The notes under the pieces: model-generated
What the model saw: only the letters and a program-made list of their open reading frames with translations
The model's database searches: none
Told to the model about the DNA's origin: nothing
Shown here: positions 6,861-15,662 of the stretch, piece after piece
Layout: every line of letters starts with the position of its first letter
Numbering within the stretch: position 1 is the first letter of the stretch
Position numbers and translations under genes: made by a program
Source of the DNA: Clostridiaceae bacterium
GTDB lineage: Bacteria > Bacillota > Clostridia > Oscillospirales > Acutalibacteraceae
Length of the DNA stretch: 43,463 nt
Reading direction: 5' to 3'
Assembly: GCA_016292785.1 (NCBI GenBank)
Contig: JAEDFL010000013.1
Location: 1-43,463, forward strand

Positions 6861-7683
6861 TTGGATACTCGTTATCGTTTTAATTCTGTTATCGTTGTTT
6901 TTCCTGTTTCCGGTCATCTGGATGCTTGCCAATTCCTTTAAGGCGGACGCACAGATTACGGCCGATATGAATACGGCGGCGGCTTTTATCCCGCCTGCAT
7001 TAAACGGAAGTTTTTTCGATAATTACATTTCAATTCTTACCAACACAAGCTTTTTGCGATATATGCTCAACACCCTCTTTTATGCGGCTGTACTGATAGT
7101 TCTGGGCGTAATCGTAAACGGTCTTGCAGGCTATGCGCTTGCTAAAATCAAATTCCCGTTCCGTGAGCGCTGGCTTCTGATTATTATGCTTCTGATGATT
7201 GTTCCGATGGAAACGATTATCACAATCCATTTCTTGTTCGTGGCGAAGCTTGGACTGTTAAACACAGTTATCGGCTACATTCTTCCGATGATTGTAAACC
7301 CGTTCAACATCTTTTTGTTCAGGCAGGTATTTATCAGCTTACCCGACGATATTTATGAAGCGGCGCAGCTTGACTATTGCAGTCCCATCAAATACTTCTT
7401 TACAATGGTTCTTCCCATGTCAAAGAGCGTTGTTGCAACTGTCAGCGTATTCACGTTCCTGAATGTGTGGAACGACTACCTCTGGCCTTCGCTTGTGTTT
7501 ACATCGAGCGACCTGCTTACCGCACAGATCGGTCTGAACGCCATCACCTCAAACGACAACACAACCATGGGGCAGACGCTTGCCGTCATTACGCTGATCA
7601 CGATCCCGGTTATCATCATTTACTCGTTCTTCTCCAAGCAGATTGTAGAGGGCGTTGTATCAACAGGCTCTAAAGAGGGCTGA
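6832..7683 (+). CDS. sugar ABC transporter permease (MalG/UgpE type)
   Basis: This is a 283-aa permease with six membrane segments beginning at about residue 10 (ANWILVIVLILLSLFFLFPV). The EAA loop reads DIYEAAQLDYCSPIKYFF. The start at 6832 lies behind AAAGGGGG inside the end of the previous gene. It forms the heterodimeric channel with the upstream permease. The C-terminal SKQIVEGVVSTGSKEG is the usual end for this subfamily. Confidence 0.93.
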   Translation: MLTKRKKIANWILVIVLILLSLFFLFPVIWMLANSFKADAQITADMNTAAAFIPPALNGSFFDNYISILTNTSFLRYMLNTLFYAAVLIVLGVIVNGLAGYALAKIKFPFRERWLLIIMLLMIVPMETIITIHFLFVAKLGLLNTVIGYILPMIVNPFNIFLFRQVFISLPDDIYEAAQLDYCSPIKYFFTMVLPMSKSVVATVSVFTFLNVWNDYLWPSLVFTSSDLLTAQIGLNAITSNDNTTMGQTLAVITLITIPVIIIYSFFSKQIVEGVVSTGSKEG

Positions 7684-7707
7684 TTTTAAAAAAGAGAGGG
7701 AATCATT

Positions 7708-8799
7708 ATGAGCTTTATAGAATTAAAAAATATCGGAAAAAAATATCCCAATTCTGACAAAAATGCCGTGACGGATTTTAATCTTGAAATCAACGAGAAG
7801 GAATTTATCGCTTTTGTAGGTCCGTCCGGCTGCGGCAAATCAACCACTTTGCGAATGATTGCCGGATTTGAGGAAATAAGCGAAGGCGAGCTGTATATCG
7901 ACGGTGTAAAAATGAATGAGGTTGCACCGAGAGACAGGGGCATTTCCATGGTGTTCCAAAACTATGCGCTTTATCCGCACATGACGGTCGAAAAGAACAT
8001 TTCCTACGGACTGAAAAATATGAAGGTTCCCAAGGACGCCATCAAGAAAAAGGTCGATTGGGTCATTGATATTTTGGGACTTGAAGAGTATCGGTACAGA
8101 AAGCCGAAGAATCTTTCGGGCGGTCAGAGACAGCGTGTTGCCCTGGGCAGAGCGATTGTCAAGGATCAGAAGGTGTTCCTGATGGACGAGCCTTTGTCAA
8201 ATCTTGACGCAAAGCTTCGTGTCAGCATGAGAAACGAGATCAGCAAGCTGCATCGCAGTCTCGGAAGCACGACGATATATGTCACGCACGATCAGGTGGA
8301 AGCGATGACCATGGCAGATCGCATTGTCATTATGAAGGACGGCGTTATTCAGCAGATTGGCAAGCCCATGGATCTGTACGAGAATCCGCAGAATAAATTT
8401 GTGGCAGGCTTCATCGGCTCACCGCAGATGAACTTTTATGATGTCACCGTAAACGGTGCGGAAATGACCTTTGCGGACGGCAGTAAAATGACCTTGGCTA
8501 AATCAACAGCAGAAAAGCTTTCTTCTCATCAAGGAGAGCTTATTCTTGGTATCCGTGGTGAGGATATTAAGTTTGACAGCCAGAATATTGATGTTTATAA
8601 GCAGAACAGTCAGCAGGCTGTTATTGAGAATACGGAAATCATGGGAAATGAAAACAATCTGTACTTTCAGTTCGGCGGCGCACAGACCGTTGCAAGAGTA
8701 TCCAAGTATGAGGTGTGTCAGATGGGAGATCAGGTTGAGTTTGTGTTCATGCCGCATAAAATGCATTTCTTCGACAAGGAAACGGAAATGTCGATATAA
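7708..8799 (+). CDS. sugar ABC transporter ATPase (MsmK/UgpC type)
   Basis: This 363-aa ATPase has Walker A GPSGCGKST (about residues 36-44), a Q-loop (VFQNYALYPHMTV), signature LSGGQRQRVALGRAI, Walker B VFLMDEP with D-loop SNLDAKLR, and the switch histidine in YVTHDQVEAM. Residues from about 240 form the MalK-like regulatory (TOBE/OB) domain. In many Firmicutes one MsmK-type ATPase serves several sugar transporters from a distant locus; here the gene sits inside the operon. Start ATG is behind GAGAGGGAA. Confidence 0.95.
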   Translation: MSFIELKNIGKKYPNSDKNAVTDFNLEINEKEFIAFVGPSGCGKSTTLRMIAGFEEISEGELYIDGVKMNEVAPRDRGISMVFQNYALYPHMTVEKNISYGLKNMKVPKDAIKKKVDWVIDILGLEEYRYRKPKNLSGGQRQRVALGRAIVKDQKVFLMDEPLSNLDAKLRVSMRNEISKLHRSLGSTTIYVTHDQVEAMTMADRIVIMKDGVIQQIGKPMDLYENPQNKFVAGFIGSPQMNFYDVTVNGAEMTFADGSKMTLAKSTAEKLSSHQGELILGIRGEDIKFDSQNIDVYKQNSQQAVIENTEIMGNENNLYFQFGGAQTVARVSKYEVCQMGDQVEFVFMPHKMHFFDKETEMSI

Positions 8800-8825
8800 A
8801 TACAGTTAAAAAGGTAGTGGCAGAA

Positions 8826-10277
8826 ATGAATCAATTAAAGAAAGCGGACAGCTATATTGAAAAAAACAAGGTGACGAAGGATCAAAAACCGGCTTTTCAT
8901 GTTACGGCTCCGGTCGGCTGGATAAACGATCCCAATGGGTTTTCGGAATATCGGAACAAATATCATCTGTTTTATCAGCACCACCCTTACAGCGACGCAT
9001 GGGGACCGATGCATTGGGGACATTGCACATCATGCGACTTTATAAAGTGGGAGGATCTTCCGGAAGCGCTTGCCCCGGACGAAAGCTTTGATAAAAACGG
9101 CTGCTTTTCCGGAAGTGCTCTTGAAACGGAAGAGGGACACGCTTTGGTCTACACCGGAGTAATCGAAAAAGATGAAAACGGCAAAAAGAGCGTTTTTCAG
9201 AATCAGTGTCTCGCATTCGGTAACGGAGAAAACTATATAAAATATGACGGCAACCCGGTTATCGACGGCAATCAGCTCCCCGAGAGCTTCAGCCGTGAGG
9301 ATTTCCGTGACCCGAAAATATGGTTTGATGACGGCTCCTATTATCTTGTTGCAGGCAACAGAAAGGGCGACGGTTTGGGACAGGTCGTTTTGTTCAGGTC
9401 ACCGGACTTAAAAAGCTGGCAGTATGTGACAGTGCTTGCGGAAAATGATGGAACATACGGTACGATGTGGGAATGTCCTGACTTTTTCGAGCTTGGCGAT
9501 CAGCATGTGCTGATCGTATCTCCGCAGGATATGCGTGCGGTCGGGAATAAGTATTACAACGGAAACCATGTGTTATACTTCCTTGGACAGTATAACAAAA
9601 CAAACTGTCAATTTGATTACAGCGAAGGTGTTATGCTCGATTTCGGCGCAGACTTTTATGCGGCGCAGACGCTTTTAACCAATGACGGCAGACGCATTAT
9701 GATTGCATGGATGCAGTCCTGGGATATCAATATCAAGCCCGCAGAGCAAAGATGGAACGGAATGATGACTGTCCCGAGAGAGCTGAGCCTCATCAACGGA
9801 CACCTGTATCAGCGTCCTGTCCGTGAGCTTGAAAACTACCTTGTGAACCCCATTCACTATCAAAATACGAAAATTTCGGGCGAAGTCAGCCTCCCCGGAA
9901 TCAAGGGCAGAGTGCTTGATTTGTCGGCAGAAGTGCTGTCGGGCGATTTCAAAAAGCTTTCTATTCACATTGCTCACAATGAAGAATATACCACCTGCTT
10001 TACTTACAATCCCGAGGAGCAGAGCATTGAGTTTGACAGGACGTATTCCGGCATGAGAAGAGACGTCGTCAGCCAAAGAAAGATGAAGATTGACAATCCG
10101 CAAAGCACCTTAAAGCTTCGCATAATACTCGACAAATACTCGGCGGAGCTTTTTATAAACGACGGATATCAGACCTTCAGCGCAACATTTTATACACCGC
10201 TTGAAGCGGACGAAATCGTATTCAAGTGCGACGGAAAAGCAATATTGAATATTGAAAAATCTGATATCCGGATTTAA
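8826..10277 (+). CDS. GH32 beta-fructosidase (sucrose/sucrose-6-phosphate hydrolase type)
   Basis: This glycoside hydrolase family 32 enzyme has no signal peptide and so is cytoplasmic. The catalytic motifs are all present: WINDPNG at about residue 36 (nucleophile Asp), FRDPKIW (transition-state Asp) and ECPDFF (acid/base Glu). Residues 20-330 are the five-bladed propeller and the rest the beta-sandwich. I prefer ATG 8826; a GTG at 8817 is only 2 nt from the AAGG. It hydrolyses terminal beta-fructosyl bonds of sucrose or short fructans brought in by the ABC transporter. Because import is by ABC and not PTS, the natural substrate is unphosphorylated. Products are fructose for the kinase next door and glucose or shorter chains. 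Confidence 0.93.
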   Translation: MNQLKKADSYIEKNKVTKDQKPAFHVTAPVGWINDPNGFSEYRNKYHLFYQHHPYSDAWGPMHWGHCTSCDFIKWEDLPEALAPDESFDKNGCFSGSALETEEGHALVYTGVIEKDENGKKSVFQNQCLAFGNGENYIKYDGNPVIDGNQLPESFSREDFRDPKIWFDDGSYYLVAGNRKGDGLGQVVLFRSPDLKSWQYVTVLAENDGTYGTMWECPDFFELGDQHVLIVSPQDMRAVGNKYYNGNHVLYFLGQYNKTNCQFDYSEGVMLDFGADFYAAQTLLTNDGRRIMIAWMQSWDINIKPAEQRWNGMMTVPRELSLINGHLYQRPVRELENYLVNPIHYQNTKISGEVSLPGIKGRVLDLSAEVLSGDFKKLSIHIAHNEEYTTCFTYNPEEQSIEFDRTYSGMRRDVVSQRKMKIDNPQSTLKLRIILDKYSAELFINDGYQTFSATFYTPLEADEIVFKCDGKAILNIEKSDIRI

Positions 10278-10291
10278 AGGGAGGCAGGATA

Positions 10292-11269
10292 ATGAAAATT
10301 TACGATGTAACCGCCCTCGGTGAGCTTCTTGTCGATTTTACAATGAACGGCATGAGTGCGCAGCAAAATCAGCTTTTTGAAGCAAACCCCGGCGGAGCGC
10401 CCTGCAATGTGCTTGCAATGCTTCAAAAGCTCGGCAGAAAAACCGCTTTTATCGGCAAGGTCGGCAATGATTCTTTCGGCAATATGCTGAAGGACACCGT
10501 AAACCGTCTTGGAATTAACACCGACAATTTGCTTATGGATGACGAGGTGCCGACAACGCTCGCCTTTGTGCACACGGCGGCGGACGGCGACAGGAGCTTT
10601 TCATTTTACCGAAATCCCGGTGCCGACATGATGCTCCGCACAGAGGAAGTCAGCAACGACCTGATAGCCGATTCCAAAATATTTCATTTCGGTTCTCTGT
10701 CGATGACAGATCAGAAAATTGAAGAAACAACAAAAGCCGCTGTTGCGGCGGCAAAGGACTCCGGCGCTCTGATTTCCTTTGACCCGAATCTCCGTCCGCC
10801 CTTGTGGGACAGTCTTGACAGAGCCAAGGAAAAAATACACTACGGTCTGTCTCAATGTGACATTCTCAAAATTTCAGACGATGAGATTGAATTCTTAACG
10901 GGTACTGACGATATAGATGAGGGTATTGAACAAATCAGAAAGAAATATCAGATCCGTCTTGTTTGTGCGACGATGGGCAAAAGAGGAAGCAAGGCATATT
11001 ATCGGGACATCAAGACGCAATGCCCTGCATTTATGGGAGTCAAAACCATCGAAACCACGGGAGCCGGCGACACCTTTATGGCGTGTATGCTCGACGCTGT
11101 TCTCAGAATCGGTCTTGACAGCTTTGACGAACAGAGCTTGTACGAAATGCTCAGATTTGCGAATGCCGCATCAGCAATAATCACAACCCGAAAGGGCGCA
11201 CTTAAAGTAATGCCCGAAAAAAGTGAGATTTTAAAACTTACAACAGAAAGGAAGAATAGCCATGCTTGA
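10292..11269 (+). CDS. fructokinase (PfkB/ribokinase family)
   Basis: This 325-aa sugar kinase has the N-terminal GG substrate motif (NPGGAPCNVLAMLQKLG, about residues 32-48) and the C-terminal ATP/anion-hole motif TTGAGDTFMACML with the catalytic Asp. It is well within the fructokinase subgroup by length and pattern. It phosphorylates the fructose released by the adjacent GH32 enzyme to fructose-6-phosphate for glycolysis. The ribosome site is GGGAGG; the end overlaps the start of the HPr-like gene by 8 nt. Confidence 0.92.
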   Translation: MKIYDVTALGELLVDFTMNGMSAQQNQLFEANPGGAPCNVLAMLQKLGRKTAFIGKVGNDSFGNMLKDTVNRLGINTDNLLMDDEVPTTLAFVHTAADGDRSFSFYRNPGADMMLRTEEVSNDLIADSKIFHFGSLSMTDQKIEETTKAAVAAAKDSGALISFDPNLRPPLWDSLDRAKEKIHYGLSQCDILKISDDEIEFLTGTDDIDEGIEQIRKKYQIRLVCATMGKRGSKAYYRDIKTQCPAFMGVKTIETTGAGDTFMACMLDAVLRIGLDSFDEQSLYEMLRFANAASAIITTRKGALKVMPEKSEILKLTTERKNSHA

Positions 11270-11495
11270 TATGTATGTTTCTTTGGGAACAATCGAAAGC
11301 GTAAAAAATTTCGTTACAAAAATCACCGAATTTGAAGAGGATTTTGATCTGATACAAGGAAAATATGTCATCGATGCCAAATCGGTTCTCGGCATATTCA
11401 GTATTGATTTATCAAAGCCTGTATTGCTGAGGATCAACGCCGAGGGCGACAGGCTTGAAGAAATCAAGAAAGCGGTAAAGGAGTTCACCGCATAA
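11262..11495 (+). CDS. HPr-like protein without the catalytic histidine
   Basis: This 77-aa protein has the HPr fold pattern. GKYVIDAKSVLGIFSIDL aligns with the HPr region around regulatory Ser-46 (KS-x-x-G), and the C-terminal INAEGDRLEEIKKAV aligns with the last strand and helix. The His-15 region does not follow: where HPr has GIHARPA, this protein reads LGTIESVKN, with no His anywhere in the protein. It therefore cannot be a phosphocarrier for a PTS. The retained Ser makes a Crh-like regulatory role conceivable. It is the last gene of a non-PTS sugar operon, overlapping the fructokinase, with ribosome site AAAGGAAG. The function is not established. Confidence 0.8.
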   Translation: MLDMYVSLGTIESVKNFVTKITEFEEDFDLIQGKYVIDAKSVLGIFSIDLSKPVLLRINAEGDRLEEIKKAVKEFTA

Positions 11496-11606
11496 GAAGT
11501 CATAATCTGCATAAAAGGATAACTTGCGGTTATGTTTATATCGGTCTGTATAATGATTTATCCCTTTTACTGAATTGGTCAATTAAGAGCATAAAATAAA
11601 AACCAA

Positions 11607-11690
11607 TTACTCAAACCCTTGTTCGATTCTGTATTGAACAGGGTTTTTGTAGTTGAGTTTGTATAGGGATCCGTAAATAACGAATTGCTT
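11607..11690 (-). mobile_element. IS3-family transposase C-terminal fragment
   Basis: On the minus strand the frame reads SLYKLNYKNPVQYRIEQGFE and then TAA at 11607-11609. This matches the last residues of IS3/IS150-type transposases (a K-L-x-x-x-x-P-x-x-Y-R pattern before a short tail). An in-frame stop interrupts it upstream, and nothing else of the transposase remains. It is an old insertion scar in the gap between the sugar operon and the beta-helix gene. Confidence 0.65.
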
Positions 11691-12010
11691 TTATTCGGCG
11701 AAGCTCGAAAGGGCTTCGCATTTTCAATGACTGCCAACGAAAGTTACAAATCATAAACGGCGGTTGAAATGGCAGTTATGATTACTGTTCGTATTTCAAA
11801 GTAAAATAATCGTAATAATTAAGTTTTTGATGTTTATTACAATTTAGCGATTTGGTTTTGTTATTGAATTATCCAATATTAAACTAAGGATAATACCATT
11901 CTCCTCCTATTTTAAATAATTTTTTGAAAAATAAGGAATAACTATTTTTTTAAGGTATTCTAAAAATAACCCTCGAATCACTTCTGAAACGAGGGTTTGT
12001 CAGCAGTCTG

Positions 12011-12036
12011 AACCATCCGACGGGTGGTTATTTTTT
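12011..12036 (+). terminator. rho-independent terminator
   Basis: AACCATCC pairs with GGGTGGTT (one wobble), loop GAC, then a T-run. It is preceded by a second hairpin at 11968-11997. It probably ends read-through from the sugar operon before the convergent beta-helix gene. Confidence 0.7.
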
Positions 12037-12097
12037 ATATAAACTATGTTTTGTGACTTGAGATTTTGAAATTATTCAAGATCGGGCAGATATGTTA

Positions 12098-13057
12098 TCA
12101 ATACTCATCGTTTTCCCTTGCGGTTATTCCGCCCTTGAAATATTCGCTGAAATTGCCGATAAAGGTGTTCCTTTCGGCAAGCATGGATTTTTTATCGGGG
12201 TTATTTGCGATTAAGCCGATGTTTTTGATTCCCTTTTCTGCGTCGGAAATAAAGGCGTTGCCGCTGACGGTTACACCGTGAACTTTCGGAGTAAAGGTAA
12301 TATATCCTCTGCTTTCACCGAATTTTCCGGAAGCTCCCGTGAAAACATTGTTGATGATTTTTATATCCGTATGCTCTGCGTCGCCGTGGTGACCTATGCC
12401 GGGAAAACCGTCGCATTTGAAAATACATGAAACCATGGAAATGTTCCTGCACGGAGTGTCGTCGATTGCATGCTCAATATGCGTACCGTCACAGTTGTAA
12501 ACAGGACCGTATGCCCCTTTATTTGCGGCGTCAATCTGTAAAAGCTCGCTTGTGAGATCCTCTCTGATTGATGTGTATGTACCGCCCTCAAAAATGCAAT
12601 CCGTAATCTGCGCCGTGTCTGTTGAATTGATTTCAATACAATGCCAGTTGGCACAATGAAGAAATTTGCAGTTTTTGATAACGATATTTTTAGAATGTAC
12701 CGTGTTGATAATCGTCAGGTTTTCGTCAAGCTTTGCATTTCCGTCAAAAACTCCGCCTGAAATTACAGCGTCGTGAGTTCCCTCATATCCGTGCCAATCA
12801 CGCTCCGAATAAGCGGCAAGGAGATATTTTGTTACGGGCTCGCTGTCCTTGGATCGGATCACAACGGCATTGTCTGAAAATTTCAGCCATTGATTTGAAT
12901 AAAAGATCAGAGCGGCTGAAATAAGATATTTTCCGTCGGGAAAGAAAATTGTTCCGCCGTCTTTCATTTTGTCAAGACAAGCCTGAATTGCTTTTGTGTC
13001 GTCATGAATACCGTCAGCATAAATATTTTTGTCCTGTCCGATGTCAAAAAATCTCAT
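12098..13057 (-). CDS. right-handed parallel beta-helix protein (pectate-lyase superfamily)
   Basis: This 319-aa protein begins RFFDIGQDKNIYADGIHDDTKAIQACLDKM, the usual N-cap of GH28/pectate-lyase-superfamily beta-helices, followed by GGTIFFPDGKYLI. Repeated coils follow (SKNIVIKNCKFLHCANWHCIEI, TAQITDCIFEGG, HTDIKIINNVFTGA, VHGVTVSGNAFISD). There is no signal peptide, so it acts in the cytoplasm or by other means. Polysaccharide lyase, epimerase and hydrolase activities all use this fold, and no definite catalytic set is readable. Its promoter faces that of the GH31 gene, which suggests joint control and a common substrate. Confidence 0.75.
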   Translation of the reverse strand: MRFFDIGQDKNIYADGIHDDTKAIQACLDKMKDGGTIFFPDGKYLISAALIFYSNQWLKFSDNAVVIRSKDSEPVTKYLLAAYSERDWHGYEGTHDAVISGGVFDGNAKLDENLTIINTVHSKNIVIKNCKFLHCANWHCIEINSTDTAQITDCIFEGGTYTSIREDLTSELLQIDAANKGAYGPVYNCDGTHIEHAIDDTPCRNISMVSCIFKCDGFPGIGHHGDAEHTDIKIINNVFTGASGKFGESRGYITFTPKVHGVTVSGNAFISDAEKGIKNIGLIANNPDKKSMLAERNTFIGNFSEYFKGGITARENDEY

Positions 13058-13087
13058 TTGTATTACCTCGGATATTTTTTTATTTAT

Positions 13088-13115
13088 ATTTTATCATCAT
13101 TTGATGTATTGTCAA
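13088..13115 (-). promoter_or_regulatory. promoter of the beta-helix gene
   Basis: On the minus strand TTGACA (13110-13115) and TAAAAT (13088-13093) are 16 bp apart. Its -35 and that of the divergent GH31 promoter (13121-13126) form a perfect inverted repeat. Confidence 0.7.
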
Positions 13116-13120
13116 TGCGT

Positions 13121-13149
13121 TTGACATTAAATTTGTTTTGTTATATGAT
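13121..13149 (+). promoter_or_regulatory. promoter of the GH31 gene
   Basis: TTGACA (13121-13126) and TATGAT (13144-13149) have a 17-bp spacer. The -35 is one arm of TGTCAA-TGCGT-TTGACA, so one bound regulator or one polymerase could influence both directions. Confidence 0.75.
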
Positions 13150-13177
13150 TATCGTATAGTGAAAAAGAGGTGAGGGT

Positions 13178-15604
13178 ATGGAGACTTTTGAAGAAAAGTT
13201 TTCTGTCTGTACAAACGGGACTGCGATTGAAGAAAATGTTTTTTTATACGATGGGGTGAGGATAACGGTTCTAACCTCGGAGCTGATTCGCATTGAACGG
13301 CAGGCGGACGGCAAATTCTGTGATTTTCCAACTCAGACGGTCTGGTTCAGATCGCTTGAAAAGGTTGATTGCTCTGCCGAAAATGTAGACGGCGATATTA
13401 CCGTCAAAACCTCAAAATGCAGTTTTATCATCTCCGAAAACGGCAGGCTGAAAAAGGTCAGGCTTTCCGACGGCAGGATTGTTACGAATTTTAAAAAGGG
13501 CAATTTAAAAGGTACTCGCCGCACTTTGGATATGACCTACGGTAAGGTCAGGCTTGAGGACGGAATTGTGTCACGCTTCGGCGTAGCCGTTATGGATGAT
13601 TCAAAAACTCTGATTATAAAGCCTGACGGCTCACTCGGAACTCGCAGAGATATCCTCGGCAGAACAGAGGACGGAACGGATAAATATGTTTTCGCTTACG
13701 GCTGTGACTATCGCTCCGCTCTAAGGGATTATTATCGCATAACAGGCTCAACTCCGCTTATTCCGAGATATTGCCTTGGTAACTGGTGGAGCAGATACCG
13801 TGAATACACTCAGGAAGAATATCTTTCCCTTATGGATAAATTTGCGGAGAAGAAAATTCCTCTGACGGTTGCCTGCGTCGATATGGACTGGCATTGGACG
13901 GACTGCGAACGCCGTTTCGGAAGTAAGGCTTCCGATTATCCGAAGCCTAAGTCTCCGCTTGCAAAATTAACGGGTTCGTTTCTAAATCCCGGCTGGACCG
14001 GTTACAGCTGGAACACCGAGCTTTTTCCCGATCATATCGGCTTTCTTGACGAGCTTCACAGAAAGGGACTAAAGGTTAATCTAAACGTTCATCCTGCTCA
14101 GGGAGTACGTTTCTTTGAGGACTGCTATCCCGACTTTGCGGAGTTTATGGGAGTTGATAAAGCTGCAAAAGAGGCGGTCAGCTTCGATTTTACGGATAAA
14201 AAATACATATACGGACATTTCAAATTCATCAACGAGCCTTTGGAAAACGAGGGAGTTGACTTCTGGTGGATCGACTGGCAGCAGGGCAAAAAGAGCAAAA
14301 TTGAAGGACTTGATCCGCTGTGGCTTTTAAACCATTATTACTGCCTTGACAGACAGAGCAAGGGTCAGAGACCGCTTACTCTTTCCCGTTTTGCAGGTTA
14401 CGGTTCGCACCGTTATCCGCTCGGCTTTTCGGGCGATACGGCGATAAATTGGTCGGTATTAAATTTTCAGCCGTATTTCACGGCTGCTGCGGCTAACGCA
14501 GGCTACAGCTGGTGGAGCCACGATATCGGCGGACATCATTTCGGCAGGAAAGATGACGAGCTTTATCTCAGATGGCTTCAGTTCGGAGTGTTCAGCCCGA
14601 TAATGCGTTTACATTCGACAAAGGATCCTTTCATGGGCAAGGAGCCTTGGAATTTCAGCAGAGATACCGAGAGGACTGCGGCTGATTTTTTAAGGCTGAG
14701 ACACCGTATGATACCATATACATATTCTATGAACAGGCTGACGGAAAAGGACGGAATGCCGCTTGTTATGCCGATGTATTACGCATATCCCGAAGATGAC
14801 GAGGCTTATACCGTTGGAAACGAATACTTCTTCGGTACACAGCTTATCGCCGCTCCGATCACGGAACAAGCCGACCGAATTACAAAAACCGCTTCTGCGG
14901 AGGTATGGCTGCCCGAGGGAAGATATACGGATATTTTCACAGGCAGAATATACAGGGGCGGCAGGAAAATCCGTATGTGCAGGGATATGTCGTCCGTTCC
15001 CGTGCTTGCCGTATCAGGGGCGATTATACCGCTTGACGGTAGGGCAGAGGGCAACGACTGCGGCAATCCCGACAAGCTATGCGTTTGGCTTTACCGTGGA
15101 AACGGCAGCTTCACACTCTATGAGGACGACGGAGAAACTCTTGAATACAAAGACGGTAAGTATGCCGAAACGCTGATTAAGTCGGTTGAAAACGGCTCTG
15201 ATTTTTCTGTTGAGGTCAAGCCTGCCGTCGGTGAAATAAGCGTGATACCCGAAAGGAGAGATTACCGATTTGAGTTTCGTGATATTGTATCGGCTCAGGA
15301 TATTTCTGCCTGCTCGAACGGGGATAAAATGGACTTTGTTATTGAAAAGGGGGAGAACGTACTTGCTGTTTCGGTCAGAAATGTTTCTGCCGAAAAGGGT
15401 GTTTTGATAAAGCTGTTCGGCATTACGGTCAGAAAAAATCCGAGCAAAAAGGAGCTTTTTTTACAGGCAGTCTCCAAAATTCAGGGAGACACCCGTTACA
15501 AAACGGTGAAATATAAAAAGTGCCTTGACGATGATTTTAACGGAAAATTATTAGCTCCGAAAGCGGTCAGATACCTGCTTGAGGAAATAACAAATATGGA
15601 ATAA
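13178..15604 (+). CDS. GH31 family glycosidase (alpha-glucosidase-like)
   Basis: This is an 808-aa glycoside hydrolase family 31 enzyme with no signal peptide. Residues 1-200 are the N-terminal beta-sandwich; the (beta/alpha)8 barrel begins near YCLGNWWSRYREYTQEEY (about 195). The nucleophile lies in FWWIDWQQGK (Asp at about residue 367), and the acid/base region is WWSHDIGGHHFGRK (about 448). The WIDWQQ form differs from the WxDMNE of classical alpha-glucosidases and is found in a distinct GH31 subgroup, so the substrate is not certain. C-terminal sandwich domains follow (YRGNGSFTLYEDDGETLEY). The start is supported by GAGGTGAGGG. Intracellular digestion of imported alpha-linked oligosaccharides is the likely role. 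Confidence 0.9.
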   Translation: METFEEKFSVCTNGTAIEENVFLYDGVRITVLTSELIRIERQADGKFCDFPTQTVWFRSLEKVDCSAENVDGDITVKTSKCSFIISENGRLKKVRLSDGRIVTNFKKGNLKGTRRTLDMTYGKVRLEDGIVSRFGVAVMDDSKTLIIKPDGSLGTRRDILGRTEDGTDKYVFAYGCDYRSALRDYYRITGSTPLIPRYCLGNWWSRYREYTQEEYLSLMDKFAEKKIPLTVACVDMDWHWTDCERRFGSKASDYPKPKSPLAKLTGSFLNPGWTGYSWNTELFPDHIGFLDELHRKGLKVNLNVHPAQGVRFFEDCYPDFAEFMGVDKAAKEAVSFDFTDKKYIYGHFKFINEPLENEGVDFWWIDWQQGKKSKIEGLDPLWLLNHYYCLDRQSKGQRPLTLSRFAGYGSHRYPLGFSGDTAINWSVLNFQPYFTAAAANAGYSWWSHDIGGHHFGRKDDELYLRWLQFGVFSPIMRLHSTKDPFMGKEPWNFSRDTERTAADFLRLRHRMIPYTYSMNRLTEKDGMPLVMPMYYAYPEDDEAYTVGNEYFFGTQLIAAPITEQADRITKTASAEVWLPEGRYTDIFTGRIYRGGRKIRMCRDMSSVPVLAVSGAIIPLDGRAEGNDCGNPDKLCVWLYRGNGSFTLYEDDGETLEYKDGKYAETLIKSVENGSDFSVEVKPAVGEISVIPERRDYRFEFRDIVSAQDISACSNGDKMDFVIEKGENVLAVSVRNVSAEKGVLIKLFGITVRKNPSKKELFLQAVSKIQGDTRYKTVKYKKCLDDDFNGKLLAPKAVRYLLEEITNME

Positions 15605-15607
15605 AAC

Positions 15608-15655
15608 CGGTGGCTCGCCTCATCTTGAAGCGAACCGCCGATTTTTGTTTTTTGC
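15608..15655 (+). terminator. bidirectional terminator between GH31 and MBOAT genes
   Basis: CGGTGGCTCGC (15608-15618) pairs with GCGAACCGCCG (15630-15640) with two wobbles. T-runs lie on both sides (ATTTTTGTTTTTT on plus, GGTTTTATT on minus), so it can serve both converging genes. Confidence 0.8.
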
Positions 15656-15662
15656 GTGAGAA

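Larger units (their letters stand above)
11496..12097. other. gene-free gap with decayed insertion sequence
   Basis: There is no intact gene. It holds the IS3 fragment (11607-11690), a small hairpin GCGAAGC/GCTTCGC (11698-11719), a very AT-rich middle, a hairpin AACCCTCG/CGAGGGTT (11968-11975, 11990-11997) and the terminator at 12011-12036. The sugar operon has no obvious terminator closer than these hairpins. Confidence 0.6.

Noticed and set aside
11514..11569. Terminator directly behind the HPr-like gene (AAAAGGATAA / TTATCCCTTTT)
   Set aside because: The loop is over 30 nt, the stem is A/U-rich with a mismatch and there is no following T-run.
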